From JBGQBN01 sp041494805 (GTDB lineage Bacteria; Acidobacteriota; Terriglobia; Terriglobales; Acidobacteriaceae): DNA of 64,000 bases. The notes beneath the pieces were generated by a model, which was not told the DNA's origin, did no database searches, and worked only from the letters and a program-made list of their open reading frames with translations. The translations under genes were made by a program, and so were the position numbers. Positions within the stretch are counted from its first letter, which is position 1, and each line of letters opens with the position of its first letter. The stretch lies in the NCBI GenBank assembly GCA_041494805.1, contig JBGQBN010000014.1, positions 17,408-81,407 on the forward strand. Reading direction: 5' to 3'. This document shows, in pieces, positions 8,919 through 16,722 of the stretch.

Positions 8919-9053
8919 ATGAAACGGATCGCTGGAATCGAGGGTTCGCGGCTCAAAGCCAAAGGCTGGGGACAAACCAAGCCTGTGGTTCACAATAGAA
9001 CCGAGGACGGCCGAGCCAAGAACCGGCGGGTGGAACTTGTAAAGCAATCCTGA
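8919..9053 (+). pseudogene. OmpA-family C-terminal domain remnant (44 codons)
   Basis: From an ATG at 8919 the frame reads GIEGSRLKAKGWGQTKPVV, then EDGRAKNRRVELVKQ and a stop at 9051. This is the extreme C-terminus of the OmpA/Pal peptidoglycan-binding domain, whose hallmark is the N-R-R-V-E-L tail. A stop codon lies in frame about 27 nt upstream, and no N-terminal beta-barrel or earlier OmpA residues are present. It is therefore most likely the surviving 3' end of a deleted gene and not a functional peptide. It sits between repeat elements at 8777 and 9165, which could have mediated the deletion (inference). Confidence 0.7.
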
Positions 9054-9085
9054 GATTGCAGTGCCCAGTGCCAGGCCAAGCCGTC

Positions 9086-9156
9086 TATAATAAGTAGGAG
9101 TTTCCGACCGCCGCAGCCTTCGGGCATACCCTGGCTGCGGTGGCGAGGGACGGTTT
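9086..9156 (+). promoter_or_regulatory. TATAAT box and GC-rich hairpin in the moaA upstream region
   Basis: A perfect TATAAT is at 9086-9091, but no good -35 sits 16-18 nt upstream. Just downstream, CCGCCGCAGCC (9108-9118) and GGCTGCGGTGG (9133-9143) form an 11-bp stem with one wobble pair, followed 9 nt later by GGTTTTGTTTG. It could be a weak promoter plus a terminator-like leader structure. The evidence is sequence shape only. Confidence 0.3.
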
Positions 9157-9164
9157 TGTTTGCG

Positions 9165-9222
9165 TTCTTCGCGTGCTTTGGGTCAAGAACTTTGATCGCA
9201 AGGACTCGCGAGGTTCGCAAAG
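9165..9222. repeat. Inverted repeat, CGCAAAGGACGCAAAG family
   Basis: TTTGCGTTCTTCGCGTGCTTTG on the left and CAAGGACTCGCGAGGTTCGCAAAG on the right are imperfect reverse complements around GGTCAAGAACTTTGATCG. The same word family appears between hfq and hflX (24280-24382), and a single arm lies inside the atpH-atpA spacer near 28127-28162. Confidence 0.6.
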
Positions 9223-9336
9223 AAAAACCCCCGAGGGTGCAGGTGGAAACGCCCGCGCCTCCCGGCTTCGCGAGAAGCCATTGGAAAGGAAATGCCCGCC
9301 GGCAATTTCTGCCTGTGTGTGTCCTTTCCTGAAGTC

Positions 9337-9426
9337 AGCTCGCCTTTAGCTGTTAGCTCGTAGCGTCGAACAGGAACTCGATCTCGCGCGGGAGAGCTAA
9401 AGGCCAAGAGCCAAGGGCTAGTAGCT
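9337..9426. repeat. Inverted repeat, TTAGC family, ending at the moaA start
   Basis: The left arm 9337-9364 holds CCTTTAGCTGTTAGCTCGTAGC. The right arm 9392-9426 holds GAGAGCTAAAGGCCAAGAGC and continues with CCAAGGGCTAGTAGCT directly up to the GTG start of moaA. No separate Shine-Dalgarno sequence is visible between arm and start codon. The pairing is imperfect and offset. Confidence 0.65.
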
Positions 9427-10416
9427 GTGTCTCTAACCGACAAATTCGGCCGCCCGATCACCGATCTGCGGATCTCCATCACCGACCACTGCAACTACAA
9501 GTGTGTCTACTGCCGCACGGGGAACGAAGGCGCACTCTACGCCGACCTGCCGTTTGCTGACTACCTGCGGATGGCGAGCGTGCTGACCGGCTTGGGGATC
9601 AAGAAGGTCCGCATTACTGGAGGAGAGCCGCTGCTGCGCAAAGGCGTGGTGGATTTTGTCCGCGAGCTGGCTAAGCTGCGCGATGCAGACGGCGAGCCAC
9701 TCGACCTCGCCATCACCACCAACGGACATCTGCTGGCCGAGCTGGCGCAGCCACTTAAAGACGCCGGCCTCGGTCGCGCCACAGTCAGCATGGACGCAGT
9801 CGATCCCGACCGCTTCGCTCGCATCACCCGCGTGCCCAACGGATTCGACAGCGTGTTGGCAGGCATTCGTGCCGCCCGCCACGCTGGCCTCTGGCCGGTG
9901 AAGGTCAACTGCGTGCTCATGCGTGGCTTCAACGAAGACCAGATTATTCCCTTCGGCATGTTCGCCCGTGAAGAGGGAGTCACTGTGCGCTTCATAGAAT
10001 TCATGCCGCTTGAAGAAGAGCGCACCTGGTCGCCCACGACCGTGGTCACGCTCGACGAAATCCTGCACCGCATGTCCGAGTACCGCCCGCTGGTCGAAAT
10101 CCCGCACGCCCGCAGCGAGACCGCCCGCCGCTACCGTTTCGACGACGGCATCGGCGAAATCGGCATCATCGCACCCGTTTCCCATCCCTTCTGCGGACAC
10201 TGCAGCCGCATCCGCATCACCTCCGACGGCAAAATCCGCACCTGCCTTTTCTCCGTCTGGGACCACGACCTGCACGGCCAGATGCGCCGCGGCGCTTCGG
10301 ATGAGGAGTTGACGGAGTTCATCCGTGGTGTAGTGCAAAGAAAAGAAGAGCGCCACCATATCGGCGAACCGGATTTTGTGCCGGCGTCGAGGACCATGGT
10401 GCACATCGGGGGATGA
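9427..10416 (+). CDS. moaA: GTP 3',8-cyclase, molybdenum cofactor biosynthesis
   Basis: Radical SAM enzyme that with MoaC converts GTP to cyclic pyranopterin monophosphate. The N-terminal cluster motif is CNYKCVYC and the SAM-binding segment is RITGGEPLLRKG. The second, substrate-binding 4Fe-4S cluster is in FCGHCSRIRITSDGKIRTC. The protein ends in Gly-Gly, the conserved C-terminal tail of MoaA. Length 329 is typical. The start is GTG 9427; the first residues (SLTDKFGRPITDLRISITDH) match the family start. No other moa gene is adjacent. Confidence 0.96.
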   Translation: MSLTDKFGRPITDLRISITDHCNYKCVYCRTGNEGALYADLPFADYLRMASVLTGLGIKKVRITGGEPLLRKGVVDFVRELAKLRDADGEPLDLAITTNGHLLAELAQPLKDAGLGRATVSMDAVDPDRFARITRVPNGFDSVLAGIRAARHAGLWPVKVNCVLMRGFNEDQIIPFGMFAREEGVTVRFIEFMPLEEERTWSPTTVVTLDEILHRMSEYRPLVEIPHARSETARRYRFDDGIGEIGIIAPVSHPFCGHCSRIRITSDGKIRTCLFSVWDHDLHGQMRRGASDEELTEFIRGVVQRKEERHHIGEPDFVPASRTMVHIGG

Positions 10417-10856
10417 GGTTGTCAGTGGGTAGAGACGTTGCTTGCAAAGTCTCCGGACTCGGCAAAGGGCAGGAAGACGTAGCAAGCTACGTCTCTACGG
10501 GGCAAGGCTGTTCCTGGCTTTCTTCGCGAATCCTATGCGTCATTGCGGTTCAAGGTTTTGGCACCGACCACCAATAAGCGGCCAAACTTGCATCCCGCAC
10601 CGCAAACAGTGCACAATACTTACAGATACTCAGTCACTTGCAGCGGTTACCCGGTCGCGAAAAAGGCGACTCTTTCCGCCGCCTCTGAGCATCCAAATTG
10701 TTTGTAACTAGATAGTGGCTTCAACAACCCCGCCGGTTGGGCTCGCCTAGGCGAGCAGTGAACCGACTGGAGCCGCTGAGAGGCTTTCAACATCCCCGTT
10801 CCAGTTCGAGCGGCATGAATTCAGTGCTAGCCGGGCTTGGAGCTGAAAGCAAATAT
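10417..10856. other. Intergenic region upstream of nadA, with a short inverted repeat
   Basis: No convincing gene. An inverted repeat GTAGAGACGTTGCTTGC (from 10428) and GTAGCAAGCTACGTCTCTAC (10478-10497) follows moaA. The rest (10500-10856) shows only weak, inconsistent open frames. It includes an in-frame upstream extension of nadA from a TTG at 10737 that lacks family similarity. Confidence 0.5.
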
Positions 10857-11975
10857 ATGACATTGGCTACGGCTACACCGGTTTGCAGTCTGGAAAATTA
10901 TCTCGTCCTCCCCGACCACACCATGGACGACCGCATCGCCGCCGCCCGCGAAGCTCTGGGCCGCGATTGCGTCATCCTCGGACACCACTATCAGCGCGAC
11001 GAGGTAATCCGCTACGCCGATTTCCGCGGCGACTCCTACAAGCTCGCGCAGCAGGCCGCCGCGGCGGCAGGGAAGTACATCGTCTTCTGCGGCGTGCACT
11101 TCATGGCCGAAAGCGCCGACATTCTCAGCCGCCCCGGCCAGGTGACCGTCCTGCCCGACCTCAACGCCGGATGCTCCATGGCCGACATGGCGGAAATCAC
11201 CCAGGTGGAAAACTGCTGGGAACAACTCGTAGCCGCCGAGCTGACTACCGATGAGGGTGAAGGAATTACGCCCATCACATACATGAATTCCGCGGCGGCG
11301 ATCAAGGCCTTTTGCGGCGAGCGTGGCGGAGTTGTCTGCACATCATCGAATGCCCCAGGCGCCTTCAAGTGGGGTTTGGCAAAGAATTCCCAACTGCTTT
11401 TCCTCCCCGATCAGCACCTCGGCCGCAACACCGGATACAACCTCGGTATCCAGCTCAATGAAATGGTGGTCTGGGATCCCTACATGCTCAACGGTGGCGT
11501 GACACCGGATCGGCTGAAGAGCGCGAAAGTGATTCTCTGGAAGGGCCACTGCTCCGTCCACCAGCGCTTCCTGCCCGAGCACGTGGACCACGTCCGCGCA
11601 AAATATCCCGGCATCCGCGTGATCGCGCACCCTGAGTGCCGCTGGGAAGTCTGCCAGAAATCCGACGGCATCGGTTCGACCGAGGGACTGCTGAAGCTGA
11701 TCCGCAACGCGCCCGCTGGCACAATGTTCGCAGTAGGCACCGAAATTCACCTGGTCAACCGCATGGGCAAGGAATTCGCCGCGGAAAGGAAGAAAGTAAT
11801 CACGCTCGATGACTCCGGCTGCCTGTGCACGACTATGTTCCGCATCTCACCCCAACACCTCTGCTGGGCGCTGGAGAATCTGGCTGAAGGTAACATCGTG
11901 AACCAGATCAAGGTGAAGGATGATGTGAAGTACTGGGCGCGCGTGGCGCTGGATAGAATGCTGGAAATTCAATAG
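10857..11975 (+). CDS. nadA: Quinolinate synthase
   Basis: 4Fe-4S enzyme that condenses iminoaspartate with dihydroxyacetone phosphate to quinolinate in NAD synthesis. Cluster ligands are recognisable in LNAGCSMADMAE, GVVCTSSNAPGAF and SGCLCTTM. Other family motifs are ILGHHYQRDEVIRYAD, ADFRGDSYKLAQ and VIAHPECRWEVCQKSD. Starts at ATG 10815 or TTG 10737 are also open. I prefer ATG 10857 (372 residues), with GGAG about 12 nt upstream, since the sequence before it has no family character. No nadB or nadC is adjacent. Confidence 0.93.
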   Translation: MTLATATPVCSLENYLVLPDHTMDDRIAAAREALGRDCVILGHHYQRDEVIRYADFRGDSYKLAQQAAAAAGKYIVFCGVHFMAESADILSRPGQVTVLPDLNAGCSMADMAEITQVENCWEQLVAAELTTDEGEGITPITYMNSAAAIKAFCGERGGVVCTSSNAPGAFKWGLAKNSQLLFLPDQHLGRNTGYNLGIQLNEMVVWDPYMLNGGVTPDRLKSAKVILWKGHCSVHQRFLPEHVDHVRAKYPGIRVIAHPECRWEVCQKSDGIGSTEGLLKLIRNAPAGTMFAVGTEIHLVNRMGKEFAAERKKVITLDDSGCLCTTMFRISPQHLCWALENLAEGNIVNQIKVKDDVKYWARVALDRMLEIQ

Positions 11976-11976
11976 A

Positions 11977-12116
11977 AAGGTTTCGCAGGTTTCAAGGTTT
12001 CAAACCCGAGTCTGAAGACCTCTTTTCGGCTTCTGGAACCCTGGGACTTCGAAACCTGGCAAATCTTGAAACCTTGAAACCTTGAAACCTTGAAACCTTG
12101 AAACCTTGAAACCTTA
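11977..12116. repeat. GAAACCTT-family element with 8-bp tandem repeat
   Basis: The left arm at 11977-12004 reads GGTTTCGCAGGTTTCAAGGTTTC. The right arm contains six perfect tandem copies of CTTGAAAC at 12065-12112, preceded by GAAACCTGGCAAATCTTGAA. The arms are reverse complements, with about 60 nt between. The whole nadA-DUF2203 spacer is occupied. The perfect 8-mer array is a likely slippage hot spot, so copy number may vary between strains (inference). Confidence 0.88.
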
Positions 12117-12161
12117 AGCCCTCATCCTGCCTCGATGAATTAGAATACCTGTACACCTCCT

Positions 12162-12596
12162 ATGGCCGACCGTCGCTTTACCCTCGAAGACGCCCAAACC
12201 CTGCTGCCTGTGCTGGAGTCCCTCTTGCGTACCGCTATTGACGGCAAGAAGCTGATCGAAGCCGTGGACAACGAACTCCAGGAACTCGCCCACCGCGTCT
12301 TCCTCAGTGGCGGGTTACTCGTGAACGTGGTGGCCATGGCGCGCCGCAAGGCCGAGCGCGAGAGAACGATACAACGCGTAAAAGACGCACTCGCCGAAAT
12401 CGACGCCACCGGCGTTCAGGTCAAGGACCTCGACATCGGATTGCTCGATTTCCCCTGCCAGGTGGAAGGCCGGACCGTGCTGCTCTGCTGGAAGCTGGGC
12501 GAAAAGGGAATCACTCACTGGCACGGCACAGATGAAGGCTTCGCTGGCCGCAAACCGATTGATGAGCGCATTGCGAGGGGGAAGAGGACGAACTGA
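12162..12596 (+). CDS. DUF2203 family protein
   Basis: A 144-residue protein starting MADRRFTLEDAQTLLPVLESLL and containing GVQVKDLDIGLLDFPCQ and VLLCWKLGEKGITHWHGTDEGFAGRKPI. This is the pattern of the DUF2203 family, small soluble proteins widespread in bacteria with unknown function. A long N-terminal helical part and a conserved C-terminal His-Trp-His block are visible. The stop codon overlaps the left arm of the inverted repeat that encloses the four-helix-bundle gene. Confidence 0.85.
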   Translation: MADRRFTLEDAQTLLPVLESLLRTAIDGKKLIEAVDNELQELAHRVFLSGGLLVNVVAMARRKAERERTIQRVKDALAEIDATGVQVKDLDIGLLDFPCQVEGRTVLLCWKLGEKGITHWHGTDEGFAGRKPIDERIARGKRTN

Positions 12597-12627
12597 GTGG
12601 TCAGTGAATAGTGGCTAGTGGCCAGTG
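12595..12627. repeat. Left inverted-repeat arm flanking the four-helix-bundle gene
   Basis: GAGTGGTCAGTGAATAGTGG continues with CTAGTGGCCAGTG. It pairs with the arm at 13111-13143: both share GTGGTCAGTG-NN-TAGTGG in order. It overlaps the DUF2203 stop codon. The same words are in the gene-less elements at 1214 and 50360. Confidence 0.85.
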
Positions 12628-12743
12628 AAATCTCCTCCGAATTTGGTCTGCGATGATATCCACAGATTCGCGAGTGATGCGGATCACAGCTTTCTCCAAG
12701 CTCATCGGCAGCAAGGTAGTGTCCGGTCGTGTAGAGCGGACCT

Positions 12744-13121
12744 ATGGCCTTACGTTCTTACCAGGAACTCATCGGTTGGCAGAAGGCAATTGCGCTTGTC
12801 ACTGATGTCTATCGGCTCACCCAGAGCTTTCCCAAGCAAGAAGCCTACGGCTTGACCAACCAGATTCGGCGGGCGGCGGTCTCGATACCGAGCAATATTG
12901 CTGAGGGCCAAGGTCGGATGTCTCGCGGAGAATTCAAACAATTCCTGGGCCATGCCAGAGGTTCCACCTACGAACTCGAAAGCCAAGTCCTGATTGCTCG
13001 CAATCTCGACTACCTAAGCGCGAAAGAAGCAGCATCCCTTCTGGATCGAATCGCCGAACTAGGCCGGATTCTCAACGGCCTACTAAAATCACTAGACCGC
13101 GAAGCAGTTACTAGCCACTGA
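12744..13121 (+). CDS. Four-helix-bundle protein of the S23 / 23S rRNA intervening-sequence family
   Basis: A 125-residue protein with the family signature: YQELIGWQKAIALVTDVYRL, then FPKQEAYGLTNQIRRAAVSI, PSNIAEGQGRMSRGEFKQFL and a helical C-terminal half. Members form homopentameric four-helix bundles, were first found in rRNA intervening sequences, and are related to Avd accessory proteins of diversity-generating retroelements. No reverse transcriptase, variable repeat or rRNA gene is nearby. The start is ATG 12744, with AGCGGA just upstream. The last codons and stop (TSH, then TGA) are written by the right repeat arm. Gene plus arms (12595-13143) form a compact unit between two convergent housekeeping-type genes. 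Confidence 0.9.
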   Translation: MALRSYQELIGWQKAIALVTDVYRLTQSFPKQEAYGLTNQIRRAAVSIPSNIAEGQGRMSRGEFKQFLGHARGSTYELESQVLIARNLDYLSAKEAASLLDRIAELGRILNGLLKSLDREAVTSH

Positions 13122-13143
13122 CCACTAGCCACTGACCACTGAC
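13111..13143. repeat. Right inverted-repeat arm flanking the four-helix-bundle gene
   Basis: CTAGCCACTGACCACTAGCC followed by ACTGACCACTGAC, two near-perfect copies of a 14-nt word. It is the reverse-complement partner of 12595-12627. It overlaps the 3' end of the four-helix-bundle gene and ends 10 nt from the stop of the convergent M28 peptidase. Confidence 0.85.
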
Positions 13144-13152
13144 GTACCTCCC

Positions 13153-14637
13153 CTACGGCTGTCCTCCCTCTTTCCACTCCGGCTTGAAGTCCGAATTCAC
13201 CAGCCACTCCACCGGCGCTAGCAACGACCCAATGGCTATCGTCATGTGCTTGAAGTCGAGGTGCGCCACGTCGTCACTGGGCTGGTGATAATCCGCGTGC
13301 AGGCCGAAGCTCGAAACCGTCTGCGCCACCACGCCTTTTTTCGCCAGCCCGTAATTATCGGAGCGCGCGAAAAAATTCTGCTTGGGATGCGGATCACCCA
13401 CCAGGTTTGCGCCGTGTGCCGCCAGAGTGGGTCCAAGGTTCGACCGCTCCCATCCGCTCAGCCATAAAGTGTTAGCCTTGACCGCAGGGTCGGGCCGTCC
13501 AATCATTTCGAATTCCACGTTGCAAGCAAGTTCGTGTAAGGGCAGCGGCGGATGTTCATAGAAATACGTGGAGCCCAGCCCGCCCATCTCTTCACTGCCA
13601 AACAGCGCGAAGATCACCGTGCGCCGCGGCCGCGCTCCCGCGCCCAGCACCCGCGCCAGCTCCAGAACGGCCGTCGTGCCCGAGGCGTCGTCATCGGCTC
13701 CGTTGTAGATGTCATCTCCGTTTACCGGCCTTCCCACGCCCACGTGGTCCAGGTGTGCCGATAGCAGTACGGCGGCGTGCTGCAGCGCGGTGTCGCTGCC
13801 TTGCAGAACGCCCACCGCATTCCAGGTGTAGGCCTTTTCGAGGGGCGCGGCCGGCGCTGAGAAATGTACTCGGGTGCCCGCGGGCATCCGCTCCAGCGCT
13901 TCGACGGCGCTGGCACTCAGTTCCAGCATGTTGAAGTCGCCGGTCGGGCCTCCCCTGGTGTCGCCTTCCAGTTGGGCAGGCAACGTCGGCAGCACTTTGC
14001 CGCTGGCTTCGAAGTGTTCACGATCCTCGGGACCCGGTACCAGCGCCGCCGCCACCCCAGCCGAAGCCGTCGTGAACGCAGTGCCCTGCACCTTGTGTTT
14101 GTCCTTGCCCGTGATCAGCACCACCGCCCCGGGCTCGACTCTTGTGTCGCCCATGTCGGCGTCTATTTTTTGCAGCGGTCCGGAAAACTCCGTCTGGGTG
14201 AAATAGAACACCACAAACTCCTTGCCGTAAGTCCAGGTAATCTGCTCCGCTGGGATGCCGTCGCCGGGCGTGGTCAAGGTCAATTGCGGCGTACCTGCCA
14301 GCCGGCGCCGCAGAATGCCGGCGCGCTGAATGTATCCGCCGCCGTCGCCTGCGGGTGCAATTCCATACTGCCGTAACTGAGTCGCAACGTAGGTCGCCGC
14401 TACCAGTTCGTCGGAGGTCCCGCTGCCGCGGCCACGCAACGCGTCGGAGGCAAGAAATTCCTCGTGCGCGCGGATGCAATCGGCGCAAACCTTGGGCATA
14501 GGCCGCGCCGGGCGGGGCCGGTGCGGAGTGGCCGTTCGCGTTTGGCTGCTTGAGAATGGCGCGCCCGGTGCCTGTGAGGACGCAGTGGACGCCAGCAACA
14601 GTACGCACACTAGTAGGGAAGTGAAATGTCTTTTCAT
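13153..14637 (-). CDS. Secreted M28-family zinc aminopeptidase with PA domain
   Basis: I choose ATG 14637, which gives a clear signal peptide (MKRHFTSLLVCVLLLASTASS); an upstream in-frame start at 14799 would bury it. Zinc ligands of the M28 family are seen in LLSAHLDHVG, NGADDDASG, FGSEEMGG and HADYHQPSDD. A protease-associated domain interrupts the N-terminal part (about residues 110-260). Length is 494. It should be exported and remove N-terminal residues from peptides. It converges with the four-helix-bundle unit and is divergent from the BIG2 lipoprotein gene. Confidence 0.88.
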   Translation of the reverse strand: MKRHFTSLLVCVLLLASTASSQAPGAPFSSSQTRTATPHRPRPARPMPKVCADCIRAHEEFLASDALRGRGSGTSDELVAATYVATQLRQYGIAPAGDGGGYIQRAGILRRRLAGTPQLTLTTPGDGIPAEQITWTYGKEFVVFYFTQTEFSGPLQKIDADMGDTRVEPGAVVLITGKDKHKVQGTAFTTASAGVAAALVPGPEDREHFEASGKVLPTLPAQLEGDTRGGPTGDFNMLELSASAVEALERMPAGTRVHFSAPAAPLEKAYTWNAVGVLQGSDTALQHAAVLLSAHLDHVGVGRPVNGDDIYNGADDDASGTTAVLELARVLGAGARPRRTVIFALFGSEEMGGLGSTYFYEHPPLPLHELACNVEFEMIGRPDPAVKANTLWLSGWERSNLGPTLAAHGANLVGDPHPKQNFFARSDNYGLAKKGVVAQTVSSFGLHADYHQPSDDVAHLDFKHMTIAIGSLLAPVEWLVNSDFKPEWKEGGQP

Positions 14638-14871
14638 TGGATTGGTTGGACGGATAGCCGGGAACAAGGTTAACAGACAGCCAATAGGGCAACGACCAAC
14701 GATAAATTCACATGCAAGCTGGTCCCGCAGGCGCGTTCTCAACCTAAGCGCGGGAATGACGCAGTCGACCTGTAGTACACCAAGGTACCTGTGAGTCACC
14801 GGCCCGAATCTTCTCTGCTACAATTCTTGTTGTATTGCCGCCGAAAAGGCGCGTTTGCGGAACTTTAGATA

Positions 14872-15528
14872 ATGCTGAGTGCCAAGCGAAAACTCCAACT
14901 CCTGACTGCATTTGCGACGCTTTTGTCGCTGGCCCTGGCAGTGGGCTGCCGCGGATTCTTCAAAGATCCCCAGCTAACCTCGATCACCGTTGGGCCGCAG
15001 AATGCAAACATCCAGCAGGGCACGACCTTGCAGCTATCGGCCATCGGAAACTTCGACGACGGCAGCACCAGCACTTTGACCAAGGGAGTCCTCTGGTCCT
15101 CCGATGATGCTGCCGTGGCCTCGATAAGCCAGTCCGGGATTGTGACTGGGGTATCTTCAGGAACCGCAACCGCGAGCGCATCTTCCGGAGCCATCACTGG
15201 GACCACAACGATTACGGTAACCCTGAATAACGTGACAGCAATTACCATCGATCCCAACAACCGAAATGTGGCGCTCGGCGGAACGGCCACATATACCTGT
15301 TCGGCGACCGTCTCGGGTGGATCCACGGTGGACGTTACTGGCAGCGTCACTTGGTCGGTCACTGACAGTACAGGCGCCGCCGCCGCAAACATCTCCATCA
15401 GCAATCAAACCAATCCGGCCACGGTAACGGTCAACAGCAACGCGACAGTCGGGACGTATAACGTCAACGCCAGTTACGTCACCAATTCGCAGACGTTCAC
15501 GGACACTGCGACGCTGACCGTGCCGTGA
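14872..15528 (+). CDS. Lipoprotein with two BIG2 (Ig-like) domains
   Basis: The signal peptide ends in lipobox LAVGC (Cys26). Two tandem Ig-like domains follow: first about residues 33-120 (LTSITVGPQNANIQQGTTLQ, then GIVTGVSSGTATASAS), second about 122-218 (VTAITIDPNNRNVALGGTAT). The sequence is rich in Ser, Thr, Asn and Ala, as in surface-exposed beta-sandwich proteins. No enzymatic domain. Similar in design to the lipoprotein at 3777 but without its C-terminal cysteine repeat. Role unknown. Confidence 0.82.
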   Translation: MLSAKRKLQLLTAFATLLSLALAVGCRGFFKDPQLTSITVGPQNANIQQGTTLQLSAIGNFDDGSTSTLTKGVLWSSDDAAVASISQSGIVTGVSSGTATASASSGAITGTTTITVTLNNVTAITIDPNNRNVALGGTATYTCSATVSGGSTVDVTGSVTWSVTDSTGAAAANISISNQTNPATVTVNSNATVGTYNVNASYVTNSQTFTDTATLTVP

Positions 15529-15640
15529 CCGTTCCGAAATCGGCAATCCTCACGGCGCACACCCACGATACGTCCATCAGTAGAGTGTCCCTCCTGTCCG
15601 CCTCACGCTATGATCGTAGTTAACATGATCGCGGCTAACC

Positions 15641-16705
15641 ATGTCTGACATCCGCTCCATCGGCATCTGCACCGGAGGCGGCGACGCTCCCGGCCTCAAC
15701 GCCGTCATCCGCGCTGCGGTCAAGTGCGCCTTCCTGAAATACAAGTGGAAGGTCATCGGCATCCCCGACGGGTTCGACGGCCTGATCTGGCCCGAGAAAT
15801 CGTTCGAGCTCACGCTCAAGCAGGTCAGTGGCATCCTGCCTCGGGGCGGAACCATCCTGGGCACCACCAACCGCGGCAACCCCTTTAGGTACAAGACGGT
15901 CGAGAACGGCGAGGAAGTCGTCCGCGACATCTCCGATCAGGTGATCGCCAATGCCTGCAAGCTCGGGATCGACGCCGTGATCAGCATCGGTGGCGATGGC
16001 TCGCAAACCATTGCGCTGGAGCTTTTCCAGAAGGGTATGAAGATCGTGGGCGTGCCCAAGACCATTGACAACGATCTTTCCGCCACCGAGGTCACCTTCG
16101 GCTTCGATACCGCGCTCAACACCGCCACCGACGCCGTGGACAAGATCCACACCACGGGCGAGTCCCACCACCGCATCATGGTGGTCGAAGTCATGGGCCG
16201 CGACGCTGGCTGGATCGCGCTGGAGGCAGGTATCGCCGGCGGCGCCCACGTCATTCTGATCCCCGAGATTCCCTTTACCATCCGGAAGATCTGTGACTAC
16301 GTGACCCGGCGCGAGGGCTATGGAAAGCATTTCACCATCGTGGTGGTGGCGGAAGGTGTCAAGCTGCCGCCGGAACTAAGGGAGAACCGCCGCGCCGGTT
16401 CGGTCGGCAACCTGGTCGGCAATGCCCTTGCCGCTTCCTCTAACAAGGAAGTGCGAGTCAGCGTGCTGGGACACATCCAGCGCGGAGGTTCACCTTCGCC
16501 CTTCGACCGCATTCTGGCCACCCGCTTTGGCGTAGCCGCCGTGGATTTGATTGCTGAGGGCGGTTTCGGCAAGATGGTATGTCTGCGTAACGAGCGTATC
16601 GAAGCTGTGGACATCGCTCGCGCCGTCGGCCGCCTGAAAACCGTCGATCCCAACGGGGAGCTGGTGCGCACCGCCCGCGCGATTGGGATCTGCTTCGGGG
16701 ATTGA
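15641..16705 (+). CDS. pfkA: 6-phosphofructokinase (group III type)
   Basis: Phosphorylates fructose 6-phosphate to the 1,6-bisphosphate. It shows the phosphate-binding start TGGGDAPGLNAVIRA, GGDGS at residues 117-121, the catalytic PKTIDND at 139-145, MGRDAGWIALEAG and LGHIQRGGSPSPFDR. The Gly in GGDGS favours ATP as donor (PPi enzymes have Asp there). The Lys in PKTIDND, in place of Gly, is usual for PPi-type and group III enzymes. The donor is therefore probably ATP but needs an assay. Length 354. Confidence 0.94.
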   Translation: MSDIRSIGICTGGGDAPGLNAVIRAAVKCAFLKYKWKVIGIPDGFDGLIWPEKSFELTLKQVSGILPRGGTILGTTNRGNPFRYKTVENGEEVVRDISDQVIANACKLGIDAVISIGGDGSQTIALELFQKGMKIVGVPKTIDNDLSATEVTFGFDTALNTATDAVDKIHTTGESHHRIMVVEVMGRDAGWIALEAGIAGGAHVILIPEIPFTIRKICDYVTRREGYGKHFTIVVVAEGVKLPPELRENRRAGSVGNLVGNALAASSNKEVRVSVLGHIQRGGSPSPFDRILATRFGVAAVDLIAEGGFGKMVCLRNERIEAVDIARAVGRLKTVDPNGELVRTARAIGICFGD

Positions 16706-16722
16706 ACAGCCATTTGTTGATT

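Noticed and set aside
12065..12115. Tandem CTTGAAAC array as a CRISPR array
   Set aside because: Units are contiguous without spacers and too short; no cas genes are nearby.
12744..13121. Reading the four-helix-bundle gene as a ribosomal protein S23
   Set aside because: The old name is misleading: the family is the rRNA intervening-sequence four-helix bundle, not a ribosome component, and no rRNA gene is present here.
12595..13143. Diversity-generating retroelement (Avd-like protein)
   Set aside because: No reverse transcriptase and no template/variable repeat pair was found in the neighbourhood.
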